Shown here piece by piece: positions 22,338 to 33,599 of a DNA stretch of 64,000 bases. This DNA comes from Molossus alvarezi (taxonomy: Eukaryota; Chordata; Mammalia; Chiroptera; Molossidae), in assembly GCA_037176705.1 (NCBI GenBank), contig CM073890.1, forward strand, positions 98,508,591 to 98,572,590. Reading direction: 5' to 3'. The notes below the pieces were generated by a model. It did no database searches and had not been told where the DNA came from. It saw nothing but the letters and a program-made list of their open reading frames with translations. The translations under genes were made by a program, and so were the position numbers. Positions within the stretch are counted from its first letter, which is position 1, and every line of letters starts with the position of its first letter.

Positions 22338-23185
22338 ATTTTTTTATTTTTTTTAAATCTCTACTGTTGAAAGTATTATAGATGTTCCCCCTATTGTCCC
22401 CCATTGACTCCCTCCCCCGCTCCCACCTCCCTCCTGCCTTTCCCACATTATTGTCTGTGTCCGTTGGTTATGCATATGTGCATACAAGTTTTTTGGTTTA
22501 TCTATTCCCACCCCACCTCGCCATTCCCCTTCCCTCTGAAGTTTGTCAGTCTGTTCCCTATTTCCATGTGTCTGGATCTATTTTGATCGTCAGCTTATTT
22601 TGTTCATTCTATTCCACAAATAAGTGAGATCATGTGGTACTTGTCTTTCTCTGACTGACTTATTTCACTTAGCATAATACTCTCCAGGTTCCTCCATGTT
22701 GTCTCAAAGGGTAAGAGATCTTTCTTTCTTAGAGCTGTATAGTACTCCATTGTGTGTATGTACTACAGCTTTTTTATCTACTCATCTATTGATGGACACT
22801 TGGGCTGTTTCCAGATCTTAGCTATTATAAACAGCACTGCTATGAGCATAGGGTACATATATTTGTTCTGGTTGGTGTTTCAGGCTTCTTAGGATACATT
22901 CCTAGAAGTAGGATCACTGGGTCAAATGGCAGATCAATTTTTAATTTTTTGAGGAAACACCATATTGTTTTCCATAGTGGCTGCACCAGTCTGCATTCCC
23001 ACCAGCAGTGTACTAGAGCCCCTTTTCTCCACACCCTCGCCAGCACTTGTTTGAGGATTTGTTGATGGCAGCCATTCTGGCAGATGTGAGGTGATACCTC
23101 ATAGTCATTTTAGTTTGCATTTCTCGGATGATTAGTGACTTTGAGCATTTTTTTCATATGTCGCTGGGCCATTTTATGTCCTCAG
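22338..23185 (-). mobile_element. LINE-1 3' end, antisense
   Basis: A T-rich antisense A-tail (22340-22358) is followed by the C-rich bat 3' UTR in antisense (ccctattgtcccccattgac at 22390). The end of ORF2 follows with ttccatagtggctgcaccag at 22970. The 5' truncation lies near 23185. A 68-residue minus frame at 22840-23046 contains [20 protein letters not shown], a characteristic ORF2 C-terminal stretch. This is a typical 5'-truncated insertion. Confidence 0.93.
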
Positions 23186-23424
23186 GTTGTTACATGTTTT
23201 GCAATCAATTTTTAAGATCTGCTTTGGCAAATGTATTACTCAAAACACTTTGGTTTCCAATTAAAAGAATATAAAACTTCACTTATTTTTTTTTTAAATA
23301 CGCTTTTAATTATTGGAATAAATGGGCATGAATATATAGCAAAGTATCAGTAGCATCAGCCAGATATAAACAAACACTAATGCAAAATATGTTCTTAAAA
23401 ATGTTACTTGACACTAATTCAATA

Positions 23425-23935
23425 ATATATATATCCCTATGTTTATTGTAGCATTACTTACAATAGCCAAGATAAGGAAGCAACCTAGGTATCTATTGGT
23501 AGATGAATAATAAAGAAGATATATATATATATACAATGAAATATTATGCAGCAATAAAAAAGCATGAAATCTTGCCATTTACAATAACATGAATACATCT
23601 GGGGGATATTATCAAGAGTGAAATTAGTCAGGCAGAGAAAGACAAATATTGTATGATTTCACTCATATGTGGAACCTAAAAGTAAACAAACAAACAAAAC
23701 AAAACAAAAGCAGACTCATAGAAACGGAGACCAAAGGGAGGGAAATGGGTGAAAACAAGGAAGGGGAATATAGTCAATAATACTGTGGTAAGTTCGCACA
23801 GTAAGTAACAGATGATTACTAGAATTAGTGGGGGCAAGATATAAAAATGTCAAATCACTACATTGTACATCTGGAACTAATATAACTAATATAATATCAT
23901 ATACCAACCATACTTAAATTTAAAAATTTAAAGAA
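23425..23935 (+). mobile_element. LINE-1 3' end, sense
   Basis: The ORF2 end and 3' UTR are in sense orientation: tgtagcattacttacaatag (23448), aatattatgcagcaataaaa (23540), tgatttcactcatatgtgga (23655), then the 3' UTR wording ttgtacatctggaactaata (23862). This 3' UTR is of an older type than the C-rich bat form just upstream. An internal (TA)n at 23520-23533 has expanded. Confidence 0.88.
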
Positions 23936-25002
23936 AGAATGTTATTTGTCCCATAATTGGACAATCATAACAATACTTTTCAAAGCACAAACAGCACAGT
24001 GACTACAGAAAGTAACTGAGATTTTCTAGTTTAATAAAACTCATTTCAAAATTGATGTTAAAATGGCCAAATATATGGTATATTTAAAATAAAAAAGTAT
24101 CACTATTTAGAATGCAGAAATTATATTCAGATTAACTTAATGGATAATATAGTGAGAAAGAACGTTTACACAAAATCTAAAAGCGAATATTATTGATTAG
24201 TTCAATCAGATTGCATGGGAGAACAAAAACCCAACCTGAAAATGAGATTGATTGCAAATATCATTGAATTATCAGAAGCAGAAAACAGAAAGGTTGAACG
24301 TAATGAATATTTCATTGTTCTTACTCCTGTTATTTTTAAAGTACACATTTTGACTTAAATAACTAAAAAATACAACAGGCATTTTTTAAGCGCTGGATAA
24401 AAAGATTATGGAGGACAAAGCCTCCATTATGTCATTAGAATGACATTAAGAAGGAGGCTTGCAAGCTAGAATGTTGGCTGATAACCCTGAAACATTCCAA
24501 TGCCAAATGCAGCACATAGTTTGAATTTGTTATCAGGAGACCTCAGCTGCACTCAAAGAAGTGATGAAATACTTTGAAAGAATTCAAAGACTAGATGTGA
24601 TATTTTCTGCATCTGCCTGAAAGATGTAATATCTTGAAGAAAGATATCCATTTTATAAACACTCTTGAAAGCGTAATAGGAATGCTAAATATATACTGAT
24701 AAAAATATCCAAAATGAACCGTGCACTGGAAAAAATAGGCAAAACAACCAAAGAGCCTCAAAACAAAGCAAATTTTGTCTTTGGTGAAAAATATAATAAA
24801 AAATTAGCATAATTCAAAATCATTTTATAGTAACTGTTTAAAATTATTAATAATTTTGCAAATATACAAAATAAATGTATGTAAGTTTGGCTATTTCCTT
24901 TATAAATGATTAATATTTATATTTTTAAAGTTTTAGAGAGAATGTTCTTACATTATCAAAAGAAATTATCTTTGAAATATATAATAAGAGTGGTATTCCA
25001 GC
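23936..25002. other. AT-rich unannotated stretch
   Basis: Nothing recognised in this kilobase. Confidence 0.4.
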
Positions 25003-25006
25003 CCTG

Positions 25007-25194
25007 GCCAAGTAGCTCAGTTGGTTAGAGTGTCATCCTTGTATGTCAAGGTTGCAGGTTTGATCCTCAGTTAGGGCATATACAAAAATCCACCAATAAA
25101 TGTATAAATAGCTAGAACAATAAATAGATGTTTCTCTCTCTCACTCTCCTCTCTCTTCCTTCCTCTTGCTCTAAAAATCAATCAATTTTTTTAT
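25007..25194 (+). mobile_element. Ves SINE, variant with ggtagctcagttgg-like head
   Basis: The head reads ccctggccaagtagctcagt, with tcaaggttgcaggtttgatcc at the box B position. The middle cacc aataaatg segment is short and unlike the other two types, and the end is ctctaaaaatcaatcaattt. The duplication ggtattcca is present on both sides (24995-25006 region and 25207-25216 region). A second copy of this variant is at 38.2 kb. Confidence 0.85.
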
Positions 25195-25649
25195 TAAAAT
25201 AAAATGGTATTCCAATATAAGACAATTATTATAAGAGAATGAGAATTTTTGCAAGCCTGTGAAGAAGAAAATACACACATAAATAACCCCCAGACTACTA
25301 TTATCAGAGACTAATTTTTGGTCAATATAGATCAAGGTATAGTCTTTGCTATTTTCAGAATTCTCTATAAAAAACCAGCACTAAAATATTTGAAGAAATA
25401 AAACTTTAATAAATAGTCCATGAATGTAGATATTACTCTAAAAAATGGTGAGATGCATTATATAAATGACACCGATTTTATTATTAAAATATGTTTGGTA
25501 TTATCTAAAATAATAGGTTATTATTTGTGATCTCATTATGTTTTATCATGATATGTAAAATGTATGGTTTATTTCTAAATTTTAGTTTTAAGAATTTGTT
25601 GACAAATCTCTTAGCTACTGACAGCAGAATAGATGTTGTTAATCCTCAT
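25195..25649. other. AT-rich unannotated stretch
   Basis: Nothing recognised. Confidence 0.4.
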
Positions 25650-25876
25650 TCAAGAATATTCTTCCATTGATTTTTAGGTAGAGTGGAAGGGAGGAAAGGA
25701 GAGAGAAAAACATAAATGTCAGAGAGACACATCAATTGGTTGCCTCTCATACGAGCCCCAGCTGGGCTGGGGATTGAACCTGCAACCCAGGTATGTCCCC
25801 TTGACCCGAACTCAAACCCATGAACCTTCAGTGCATGGTCCAATGCCCTACTCACTGAGCCACACTGGCCAGGGCT
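25650..25876 (-). mobile_element. Ves SINE, antisense
   Basis: It starts caagaatattcttccattga (antisense tail) and ends cacactggccagggct (antisense head). The A-tail is almost lost. The 78-codon minus frame 25646-25882 is the SINE read in its own sense. Confidence 0.9.
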
Positions 25877-28209
25877 CTCCAAATTAAATAAATAAGACTA
25901 ATCAAGAAAAGTTATTTTTTTGCATTGTTATTAATAACATAGAAATCATTTAAAAAATCTTAATTACAAAAACATTATTAGTAAATTACCTAAAAAAGGT
26001 GAGAAAATTTTATTTTATAAAATATGTATGAAATGTATTATTTATGAATATCTTAATTGTATTCTTAAATATTACTGCCCATCAACAGAAAACCCAAGTT
26101 AAGTTTATAAAGTTAAGTTTAATCATCTTTAGTGTTTTGCCAACTTTCAGTCATGACATGCCACTGCTGTAAACGTTTATCTATTTTGTTGTTATGAAGG
26201 TATATTCTAAAGATAAGAGAATAAAATATACTTTATATAACAACTTTTAGTTTAATATATATTTTTTGAACAATTTGACCCATGGCAGATGGGCCTCCAT
26301 TTGTACTACTCCCCAGAGCTCTGAAAATGTAAGTGGAAGGCCTGATCATTGGTGTCTCCCCAAAAGGTTATTTCCATTCTGAACTGAGAACAAAGTCAGA
26401 TTGAAAAATTTAAGAGAATGTTTGTGTTGTAGGTAGAGTAATACTAGATGATGGGTCTTGTCTATAAAAGCCAAATGACTTCTTATCTTTCTTATATATG
26501 CTTTTGGGGGTGGGAGGAATTCTCCAACTAGGTTAATGAGGATCCCAGTAGAAACCACATTCAAAGTAAGATTCATTCAAGAAGGGTAAACAGAAAACTA
26601 CTTATACAATTGAAGACAATACAGGAAAATGACACAGTACCTCAAGGCAGAGCCCTTAAGATGCCCTAGGCCCAAGGGCTGACAAAGAGAAGAGATTTTG
26701 GGAAACAGACAGCCCTAAAGAACACACAGAAATGGATACAAGGGAATAAATCACCCAACTCCCTCTCTTTTTTTCCTCATAATTTTTATGGGACTCCCCT
26801 GGATGAAACCAATCATAAACCAGGGGCAAGCGAACTACTTCATTGATATAATCTACAGAGATTAGCCTCTCAGACAGAGATTAGGGAGAGAAGGAGGGAA
26901 ATTAGATCAAGTGGGGGGAAAATTTATCTGGCATAGCATGCCCTTCCTCCCCTGAGAATACAATTTCACCTTTCAGCACTTGACATTTTATGCCCACACA
27001 TGAGACAAATAACATCAAGGGTGATATTAATTTGGTCATTCTCCTACCTGATACCTAAAATAATATCTGCCACTCATATTCCTCATTTAAAATTTTAGTG
27101 AGAGAAATAGAGGGGTATTTTAACTTTAAAATAGCTGCAACCCTCTGCTTCTGTGGCTGGTTAAAAGGCCCAAGTCAGTAAACAAAGTTGTCTACTTCAC
27201 AACTTATTCCACGTTCCCCTTACATTCTGCCAGCACCTCAGCTCAGCCATCTCGTGACACTTCTGTCATAGATTCAGTGCTCTTAGAAACAGACAGACTC
27301 TGAGATGGTGATTTATCTGCAGGAAGTGTATTTAGCCATGCTCAAGATCAACAGTTGTGAAGTGATGAAGCAGAACCAGGCAGAGGGAGAATGTGAACAG
27401 TGAGAGTCAGGACAAAGACCTCGCTGATTCTATGGCTAACTGTGGAGCTGGAATGGTTCTTCAGAGCTGTTCTGAACTGTGGCATGGGTTTAGGCCTTAA
27501 TAACTCTGTATGACCAATTATTGGATTGGGCTGTCCTAGGAAGGAGGCATGCCTTTAGGTGAGTAGACTGTCTTCAACAAAGAGAGTCTTGGACAAGAAC
27601 TCAGGTGAGAACAGTTGGTTGCCAAAACTCCCAACCACAGGAGAAATGAGCACTCCAGTCTGAGAGGAGAGACTCAGGACTATACAGCATGACATCTACT
27701 ACAACCATTGTCTTTCAGGGTCACCTTGAGAGCTGCTGTCTATTTCTATCTCATGTTGGCATAACAGTCAGATCTACCAGGAAACCAGGTCCATTTCCCC
27801 CCCTTCTCTATGGTGGCAAAGCAGTAAAACAGGTATCGTGTTAAACTGACTCACCCATTTGTACTATTTACTCTCTTCCCTAGCAGCTGGGATTGGACTC
27901 AGCCTACTATATACCACCTTTCTTTTCTAAAGCAATGCTGCTGTGCACACCCAATTTTAGGTTGGGCTGATCAGATACAGTTCATCCTGGACATCCTGGA
28001 CAGTTTGATTCACATAATCACAGGATTCTACAAGGTCCAGCATCCAGTTTTTATCAGAGCCCAGCAGCAAGCTGGAAACTTTTCAACTGGAAAGAGTTGA
28101 TGGAAGGATAAGGAAGGTATCGCAGCATTCCTGCACTGTAGATGCCTAAGCTGTGATTTCTCTTATTTGAGTCTGGAAGAGTTTCATACAGCAATGTGGC
28201 TGTCACAAA
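25877..28209. other. Mostly unannotated; possible LTR at 27285-27640
   Basis: From about 27285 the sequence (acagactctgagatggtgat ... gcaggaagtgtattta ... accaattattggattgggct) resembles an old mammalian LTR. I cannot name the family and see no ends. The rest is unrecognised. Confidence 0.35.
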
Positions 28210-28211
28210 TA

Positions 28212-28847
28212 AAGTGATACCTCAGTTCTCGAACGCCTCGGTTTTCGACCAAATCGGTATTCGACCAGGAGATTCGAGAAACTTTTGTCTCGGAATCTGA
28301 ACAAATATTTGGAACTCGAACTTCCAAGATGAGCCGAGTTGAGCCGAATGGCGTTCATTCGGCCCAGCGCGCCTTGCTGGCGTCATCAGTGTGCGTGCAG
28401 AGAGAGAGTCACGCTTTGTGGAGAGAGTCACGCTTTACACTGAATTTAACCCTTAGACATGGGTCCAAAGAAAGCCAGAAGTGGTAATGCAGACAAAGGT
28501 AAGCGGAAAGCTGTGAGAACAGTTACCCTCTGTTTTTATTGAAGAGGACTCCCCTTCAAGACAATAAAGGTTGGTACAGGTACAGTAAATGAAACACAAT
28601 TTACTGTACTTTACAGTACATTTTATTTTTTTTAATACATACTGTACACTTTTATTTCTTGTTGAGACTTATGTTTTTCTACATATTATATACAAATTAG
28701 GCCAGTAAATAGGCATTTTCTGGGGCTTGGAACGAATTAATCCAGTTTCCATTATTTTCTATTGGTTTCATTGCTTCGGTTCTCGAACAATTTGGTTCTC
28801 GACCGTCCTCCTGGAACGAATTATGTTCGAGAACCGAGGTATCACTG
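28212..28847 (+). mobile_element. Pogo/Tigger-type DNA transposon, non-autonomous, 636 bp
   Basis: Inverted ends of about 22 bp read gtgatacctcagttctcgaac on the left and the complement of gttcgagaaccgaggtatcac on the right, flanked by TA (28210-28211, 28848-28849). The TA target and end type fit pogo/Tigger elements of the Tc1/mariner superfamily. The terminal cag of the left end is mutated to aag. Only the start of a transposase frame remains (separate entry), so the element is an internally deleted derivative. A GC-richer 5' part at 28330-28440 includes a repeated gagagagtcacgcttt. Confidence 0.88.
28459..28542 (+). pseudogene. Transposase N-terminal stub in the Tigger-type element
   Basis: A 27-codon frame begins MGPKKARSGN and continues with a basic stretch ending RKAVRTVTL before a stop. 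CENP-B and Tigger/Jerky transposases start with a similar MGPK-type basic leader ahead of their helix-turn-helix, which agrees with the element class. The DNA-binding domain proper and the whole DDE catalytic part are missing. The frame is too short to have function on its own. The link to CENP-B-like proteins is inferred from this short similarity and from the element's ends. Confidence 0.65.
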
Positions 28848-28849
28848 TA

Positions 28850-29260
28850 CTACAAACAATAAAAAAATCACTGGGTGTGTTAGGCCATTAACCCAAATGG
28901 CAAGATGACTTGAACCAAGCCAGCCATGTCTCAGAGCTCTTTGCATTCAAATCCATATTGGCACCTTTGCAGGTCTGGATAATGAAATGGGATGGAGAAG
29001 GATGACAATCTAGTATATACTGCCTCCAAAACCCAAAGAGGCCCACCAAACTCTGTCTCTTTCATTGGGTCAGGTGGAATAACTACTCTCATATTTTAGA
29101 AGGCCTGTCTTACCATGAACCCCTAAAAATGTCACTGATTTGGCAATATCACTGAAATTTTTTAGCATTTCACTTTTATCCTCTGACACACAGGATATTT
29201 ATGGTGCCTTTTACTTCCTGTTCACATTTTCAATTAATATAATGTCTTAGATGAAAAAGA
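28850..29260. other. Unannotated gap between two DNA transposons
   Basis: Nothing recognised in these 410 bp. Confidence 0.45.
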
Positions 29261-29399
29261 TTAACACATTGTTGACCGGCAATTTTACGCAGAAGTTATG
29301 TCACCGGCTATTTTTTCATAATTGAGTATGAAAGTGAAACAATCTAAATATTCTTTATTTATACATAATGAATTTAAACAAAACTTTGTACATATCTGC

Positions 29400-31100
29400 T
29401 ACATATTATATTTTATACATATTATATATTTAAGTGCCTTTTTTTTGCTGTGGTATACTGGATAGCAATCACGTACATGTAATGGTACGCAACATGTTTT
29501 GCAAATGGTTTCACTGCGCTTTCCTTTTGAAACACACATTTTACACGTCTAGTTGGATTTTTTTTTTATACCAGTGACTATTTTTTTCTAAAACGTGGTC
29601 TTTTAGTTGCCCTGAAAGCCTAAAAGGTGAATGAATGTAAGGAGCTCTTTTGGAAGTACCAGCAGGTGTCAGGTTCTGAGCTGCACTCATTTGAACCAAC
29701 AGAGAGCCATTCCCCAGCTACGTCAAGTAGAAATTTTTTGTATCTTATTTTATTATGTCTATTGTAATTACAGTAAATTTTGAATGCATTAATAAAGGGC
29801 AATTGATCAGAAAGAATGCTACTTTTTTAGACCACTTTATACTTTTTTGAAAGATACTGCTGTTCACCAAATGCTGGTGTGCTCGGTCGGCTTCTTTCAC
29901 GTATTTGTTGTGGTCTAACATGCACGCAGGTTTAACTGTATCATCTACAGAATTTCTTTTTCCCTTTCCAGTTGTTTTCATAGAGGCGTCATCAGTAGTT
30001 CATATCATATTCACTAGTCTTTTATCTTTCCATGATATAAGGACAATGGGTCCTTTCTGTAAAAATGTCATTTCCCCTCTCTGAAGATTCTTTGACTTTT
30101 CTTTTAGTACCTTTGGCAAGCCACGGTTTTCTCTTATGGTAGCACAGATCAACGTTTTCTTTTCTAGTAATATTTCAGCTGTAGAAAGGCTGTTGTAGTA
30201 ATTACCTTGGTATACAAGATGCCAAGAATCATGATATGGCTCTAAGCAGATAATACAGTTTCTTGCAGCCTTTTGCCTTTACCCGACTACATCTCGAAGT
30301 TGCTAATGTATCCACTCTCGCTTTCACAAAGCATTCTCACTAAAATCCCAAATTTTATTATTTTTGCCAGACTCTATGTTCTGAAGCTGATACGTCCTCT
30401 ATATGGTATCACTGCTTCATCTAGGGATAACTCCTGCTTAGGTATACACAAAGACTGAAATTTTGAAAGAAAGTAATCCAAAAGAGGCCTAATTTTATAC
30501 AGTCTGTCTTCATTAGATGTATTTTGTGAATTATCACTAAGATGAAAAAATGTAAGAATTTGCTCAAACCCCATTCTCCTCATAGTTTTAGGAAATATTG
30601 TAGCTTCAACCAAAGGGTCCGTTGACCAGTAATCCCTCCAATGTGATTTTTTTTTTCATTTGTCCCATCAATATCAACAAACCAAGAAACTTCTTTAAAT
30701 AGGTATTGGTAGCTTTCGTCCATGGTACAGTTTTAGTAGATTTTTTGTAAAATTGTTCCATTTGGTGGTGGTGTAAATTGATTTCAGAAAAAACTAAATC
30801 AAAAAAATTATCACTGAAAAGTAATTCCATCGCTCCCCTGATGCTCCGTGGATCACTAAGGTTGGCAGTTACACCCAAAATAAAAGTTGGTGTAATATTT
30901 TCAATCCAGTCTTCTTCAAAATCACTTTCACTATCAGATCTTATTACATTTCTGTTTTGTCATTTTGGTGGTCTAATATCTGACTCATTACTGTCTTCCG
31001 ACAAACCATCAATTTCTACATCACTATTATCACTCGGACAACCAGATAACATGTCTGCATACAATTCATTGAAAAGTTCTTCACCTTCACGATCCATCAT
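29400..31100 (-). pseudogene. piggyBac transposase, decayed (DDE_Tnp_1_7 type)
   Basis: The start at 31100 opens an acidic leader (about residues 1-65) with Glu/Asp/Ser clusters, broken by an in-frame stop at 30960-30962. The core follows, with LHHHQMEQFY and KFLGLLILMG typical of the family. A frameshift near an A-run at 30643-30653 moves the reading to the next frame, which carries SLDEAVIPYRGR with the first catalytic Asp. A further stop and frame change occur near 30374. Around 30190-30208 the motif expected as DNYYNS reads GNYYNS. Around 29868-29925 the VDxxDQ-like motif reads ADRAHQ. The C-terminal cysteine cluster (KTCCVPLHVRDC) is near 29455-29510. With several breaks and altered catalytic residues it cannot make active enzyme. 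It encoded cut-and-paste transposition in the nucleus. Confidence 0.9.
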
Positions 31101-31450
31101 GGTTGAAACTTTTGTAATAATATAATTGCTATAAAAACCTAAATATCAAGAAAAGTCGCTTTTTTTAATAATAAACTGAAAACGATTGAAGAAGGATTTT
31201 ACAATATCTTTGATATGTATGTTCAAACTGCGAGCAGTTGGAAGGTAGTCCAGGTTTAGACAGCTCGACATTGTGATTTGGTTTGTTTCCCATACCTTCG
31301 ATTTGTCGGTCTCACGCCCAGAGGAGAGGAGAGAAAAGGAGTCTGCATGAGAATATAGAACGGTGTGCTGGTGTTCGAACTTCGACCCTCAGGGTGAAGA
31401 GTCACGAATACAATAATCCTATATTACTCTGAGTTTCAAAAATTGAAATA

Positions 31451-31684
31451 ACTGTCTGGCTGGTGTGGCTCAGTGGTTGAGCATCGACCCATGTATCAAG
31501 AGGTCACCGGTTCGATTCCCGGCCAGGACATATGCCCAGGTTGTGGGCCTGACCCCCAGTGGGGGGCATGCAGGAGGCGGCCAATCGATGTTCTCTCTCA
31601 TCGATGTTTCTATCTCTCTCTCCCTTTTCACTTCCTCTCTCTCTAAAAATCAATAACGGGAAAAAAATTTTTTCAAAAAAAAAA
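31451..31684 (+). mobile_element. Ves SINE inside the piggyBac element
   Basis: Head ctggctggtgtggctcagtg with a clean box B-like accggttcgattcc, landmark cagtggggggcatgcaggag, and end ctctaaaaatcaataacggg plus A-tail. The flanks attgaaataact and attgtaataact form the duplication. It is one of the better preserved copies and post-dates the DNA transposon. Confidence 0.93.
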
Positions 31685-31800
31685 AAATTGTAATAACTAA
31701 TGAAAGTGCAAACACGAGTTAACCTGTGAACGGTCAACAACGTTTGGGCTTGCAAACACGAGTCAACTCTTGAGCTGTCAACAATTAAGATCATGTTCAG

Positions 31801-31905
31801 GCCAAACCCAGCTCATTCTCCAGGCTGACAGAATCTGAATCTGCATGTTAACAGGATTTCCAGGTGGTTCATATGTGCATTAACACTTGAGAAGCATTTC
31901 TCAAG
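31801..31905 (+). repeat. MER5-like hAT remnant
   Basis: gaatctgaatctgcatgtta, then acaggatttccaggtggttc and a cttgagaagcatttct end match the second half of MER5-type non-autonomous hAT-Charlie elements. The left end is missing: it begins only 13 bp beyond the piggyBac TTAA. Confidence 0.65.
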
Positions 31906-32133
31906 ACTATTTCATGTAGGCGAGCAGATTTGGCACAGCGATGAGACAAAACAGGTAAGTACATTTTGGTCCCTGCTATATAAATATCCCCATTTCACAC
32001 ATGAGTCCTATTACTCGCCCGCCATGGTCCTTATCTTAGTGTGAGATGATTAACCAGGTTGAGTATTAAATTAATGTTTACAATCAAACCCTGTTGGGTT
32101 TCATTTTCACATTCCTTACAAATTCATGAGATG

Positions 32134-32231
32134 GCCCTGGCCGGTTTGGCTCAGTGGTTGGAGCGTTGGCCTGTGGACCAGAGAGTTCCAGGTTTGGTTC
32201 CCGCTAGGGGCACATACCAAAAAAATAAAAC
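32134..32231 (+). mobile_element. Short tRNA-head-only SINE, copy 3 (perfect duplication)
   Basis: The head ggccctggccggtttggctc runs through box A-like tggctcagtggttggagc and box B-like aggtttggttcc to cgctaggggcacatacc, then directly into aaaaaaataaaa. There is no CT-rich middle. It is flanked by the exact 15-bp duplication caaattcatgagatg (32119-32133, 32232-32246). The perfect duplication shows that this 98-bp unit moved as such, by LINE-dependent retroposition, and that the event is relatively recent. Confidence 0.93.
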
Positions 32232-32246
32232 CAAATTCATGAGATG

Positions 32247-33271
32247 AAGGATTTTTTCAAAACTGCCAACAGGCCTTCTGGATCTCCATAGGTATTCATA
32301 ATTGTCTGTGCATACCTGATATTTTTGCTTTTCTTATATGTACATCTCTTAGGCTATAAACTGCATCCAGGGAATCCAACAATCTTATAATCACTATTGT
32401 TGCCATAACTACTAAGCACCACAGCCACTTGATCTCACTCCATCTGTGCTTCCTCTAATGACTTGATTTGATTAATTGTAATGCCAGTCTATGCCATGGA
32501 TTATCCATGCCTTATCCCCTTTAGCAAGGAGTTATTATCCCTGTGTTCTTTGCATATATAAGTGATTCTATTCTAGAATTTCATTTTGAGGCCCTGTTTC
32601 CTAAAGCTATTTCCTGAACCAATTACTGTATTAGTCAAGACCAAATATGGCAAATCTAATTCTCAATATGGTCTCAGTAAGGCACACTCTACTTAGGATA
32701 TTTTTTAAAAGGCTGAAAAAAGTGAAATCACAAAAGGAAACTGCATGCTTAGTAACAGTGGGACTATTAACCCCACTGTACAGGAGAAAAATAAAATAGT
32801 GACAGGTAGAGCTTTTATCCGAATCCAGATGTAGAGTGTTCCAGACATGACCACTTTGAAAGAATTAGTAACCTCCAGCGAAGGGTCACAGCAAGCCCTA
32901 AGCACAGGGAGGAGTAATAGATGTTCTGGCCGCTCAATCATCCTTCCCTCTTATCTACTTTAGGGGTTTCCCATTGGCCAAACACAGAAGAAGCTAAGGG
33001 ACAAAGAAACCCATTGAGGTATTCCATTTTAGTTGGTTACTCAGGGCAAAGAATTAGGTGCAAAAAAAGGGGGGGATAATCTAAAGAGGCCAATATAACC
33101 GCAGCACATCACAATTCAACGTCCAGGATACAGTGAGAAATTTAAGTGCCAAGAGTGGGAGAGGCTGAAGTCCTCAACAGAATATTTTCTGCCAGAAGAC
33201 AAATTACAAGAGGAAAAGGAACTTATAATCAAATATTTCCTTAGTAATAGGAGAAAAAAGAGCCCAGCTGT
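32247..33271. other. Unannotated stretch
   Basis: No recognisable element was seen. The minus-strand frames at 32705-32941 and 33116-33301 show no motif. Confidence 0.4.
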
Positions 33272-33462
33272 TGTTGCTGGATGGAATGAGCATTGTCCCA
33301 TGGACTGAGAGGTCCGGATTCAATGCCAGGTCAGGTCACATGCTTGATCCCCAGTAGGGGGTGTGCAGGAGGCAACCGATCAATGTTTCTACCGTGTAGA
33401 TGTTCCTATCTGTCTCCCTTCCTCTCTCTAAAAAAAATCAATAAAATATACTTTAAAAAAAA
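33272..33462 (+). mobile_element. Ves SINE, caataaa type, 5'-eroded
   Basis: The start is weak (ctggatggaatgagcattgt); the typical ggctggtgtggctcag is missing. From cccatggactgagaggtccg on it is clear, with ccccagtagggggtgtgcag and the end ctctctaaaaaaaatcaata. A (GA)n run follows the tail. Confidence 0.82.
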
Positions 33463-33599
33463 AAGAGAGAGAGAGAAAAGGAAGTAGTTAATTAGATTAA
33501 TTTAATGGTTATTGACACCGAATTATAATAACCTGATGTACTCATCTTTACTATAGTGATATCTTCATTCTTTTTTGTTAACAATCAGGTTTTTCATTT

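Larger units (their letters stand above)
29261..31788 (-). mobile_element. piggyBac-family DNA transposon
   Basis: TTAA at 29261-29264 and at 31785-31788 is the target duplication that piggyBac elements make. Just inside, the left end has cacattgttgac and the complement of the right end has ttgttgac, a short inverted repeat. A decayed piggyBac transposase lies on the minus strand between them. A SINE (31451-31684) has inserted between the transposase start and the right end, so removing it leaves about 2.3 kb. The right terminal region is duplicated in tandem (separate finding). piggyBac elements were active in vespertilionid bats, which fits the SINE content. Confidence 0.9.
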
